From: Planctomycetota bacterium | Lineage (GTDB): Bacteria; Planctomycetota; Phycisphaerae; Sedimentisphaerales; Anaerobacaceae | Assembly: GCA_020351025.1 (NCBI GenBank) | Contig: CP070728.1 | Span: forward strand, 817,099 to 879,024 | Direction of reading: 5' to 3' | DNA: 61,926 bases | Part shown: positions 61,723 through 61,926 of the stretch, one piece after another | Numbering within the stretch: the stretch's first letter is position 1 | How the letters are laid out: each line of letters opens with the position of its first letter | Position numbers and translations under genes: made by a program | Notes under the pieces: generated by a model | Database searches by the model: none | What the model was told of the DNA's origin: nothing | Seen by the model: only the letters and a program-made list of their open reading frames with translations

Positions 61723-61926
61723 CGGCTGCACAAGAACTTACGAGGGGGAAACGGGAAAAGCAAGTTTCTGTGATTTTCAGTGTGATTAATGGGGGTTTTG
61801 GGTACCCAAATGGTGCAGACTACCCAAGTTAACGGGGCATGTAAATTTGGGTAAGTTCTTTGGTAATCAAAGGCATTAGTTTTTAGTGGTGTGAAGGGGA
61901 AAAGTAGCCAAAAGTTGCCAAATGTT
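61723..61926. other. Downstream of clpB: clustered TTGGGTA/TACCCAA motifs
   Basis: A perfect 14-base palindrome TTTGGGTACCCAAA (61797-61810) is followed by TACCCAA (61821-61827) and TTTGGGTA (61846-61853). No gene was seen. The window ends here. Confidence 0.45.

Noticed and set aside
1-61926. CRISPR arrays, IS elements, prophage genes, tRNA or rRNA genes
   Set aside because: No regularly spaced repeats, transposase motifs, phage structural genes, tRNA cloverleaf candidates or rRNA segments were recognised on either strand.

Overview
The window reads as a chromosomal segment of a planctomycete of the Phycisphaerae / Sedimentisphaerales type. This is inferred, not proven. The signs are a dockerin-like 'VNF.DLAEI..YWL' tail on a secreted deacetylase, DUF6599/DUF362/polyferredoxin neighbours, a very long SecA with an expanded helical region, and short dispersed repeats encoding 'TKDYEN...QTQSNPI'-like strings that I recall from predicted proteins of this group. 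The cell appears to have a Gram-negative-type envelope (LptE-like and BamD-like proteins, heptose epimerase HldD). It appears to live without oxygen: an Rnf complex, many ferredoxin motifs, a B12-type ribonucleotide reductase and radical SAM enzymes. No rRNA, tRNA, IS element, prophage or CRISPR array was seen.

Layout. 1-2.3 kb (minus): a VTC polyphosphate-polymerase-like gene, a DUF4956 membrane protein and a truncated HlyD-type adaptor, behind a good promoter. 2.5-6.8 kb (minus): two paralogous secreted polysaccharide deacetylases in tandem, each preceded by a leader with conserved blocks flanking a covarying hairpin. 7.1-12.2 kb (minus): a B12-binding radical SAM protein, TatC, TatA, an exported nitrilase-fold hydrolase and a Tat-exported amidohydrolase. 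12.3-20.1 kb (plus): a perfect sigma70-type promoter drives DUF6599, DUF362 (Tat), a NapH/NapG-like polyferredoxin and three tandem Tat-exported aldo/keto reductases with C-terminal cysteine clusters. This looks like an undescribed extracytoplasmic redox system and is the most interesting locus. 20.2-20.5 kb: a small independent transcription unit (promoter, 31-codon ORF, hairpins, terminator).

20.6-26.2 kb (plus): hldD, a small membrane protein, tyrS, two unrecognised genes and nrdJ. 26.4-36 kb: efp-secA (minus), a DUF1189 protein (plus), and rnr, rpsT and a TPR protein (minus). 36-40.7 kb (plus): glyA, a Nudix protein, DUF6868, a repeat-rich gap, a degenerate Gfo/Idh/MocA protein and a zinc-ribbon protein. 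40.9-48.6 kb: an M48 lipoprotein protease, then a small CxxC membrane protein, rnfCDGEAB and the flavin transferase apbE (minus). 48.7-57.4 kb: a TIGR03960-type radical SAM protein (plus), then LOG, nth, a DsbD-like protein, ftsH, an LptE-like lipoprotein and a BamD-like protein (all minus). 57.6-61.7 kb: DUF456, an ACT-domain protein, a small membrane protein and clpB, which is broken by one in-frame TAA codon.

The genes fall into a few joint themes. One is export: Tat, SecA and Tat cargo are encoded close together. Another is low-potential electron transfer (Rnf plus ApbE, DsbD, and the polyferredoxin/AKR operon). The third is envelope and protein quality control (FtsH, ClpB, M48, LptE, BamD). 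Coordinates and motifs come from reading the sequence. Family names come from recognition without database searches.
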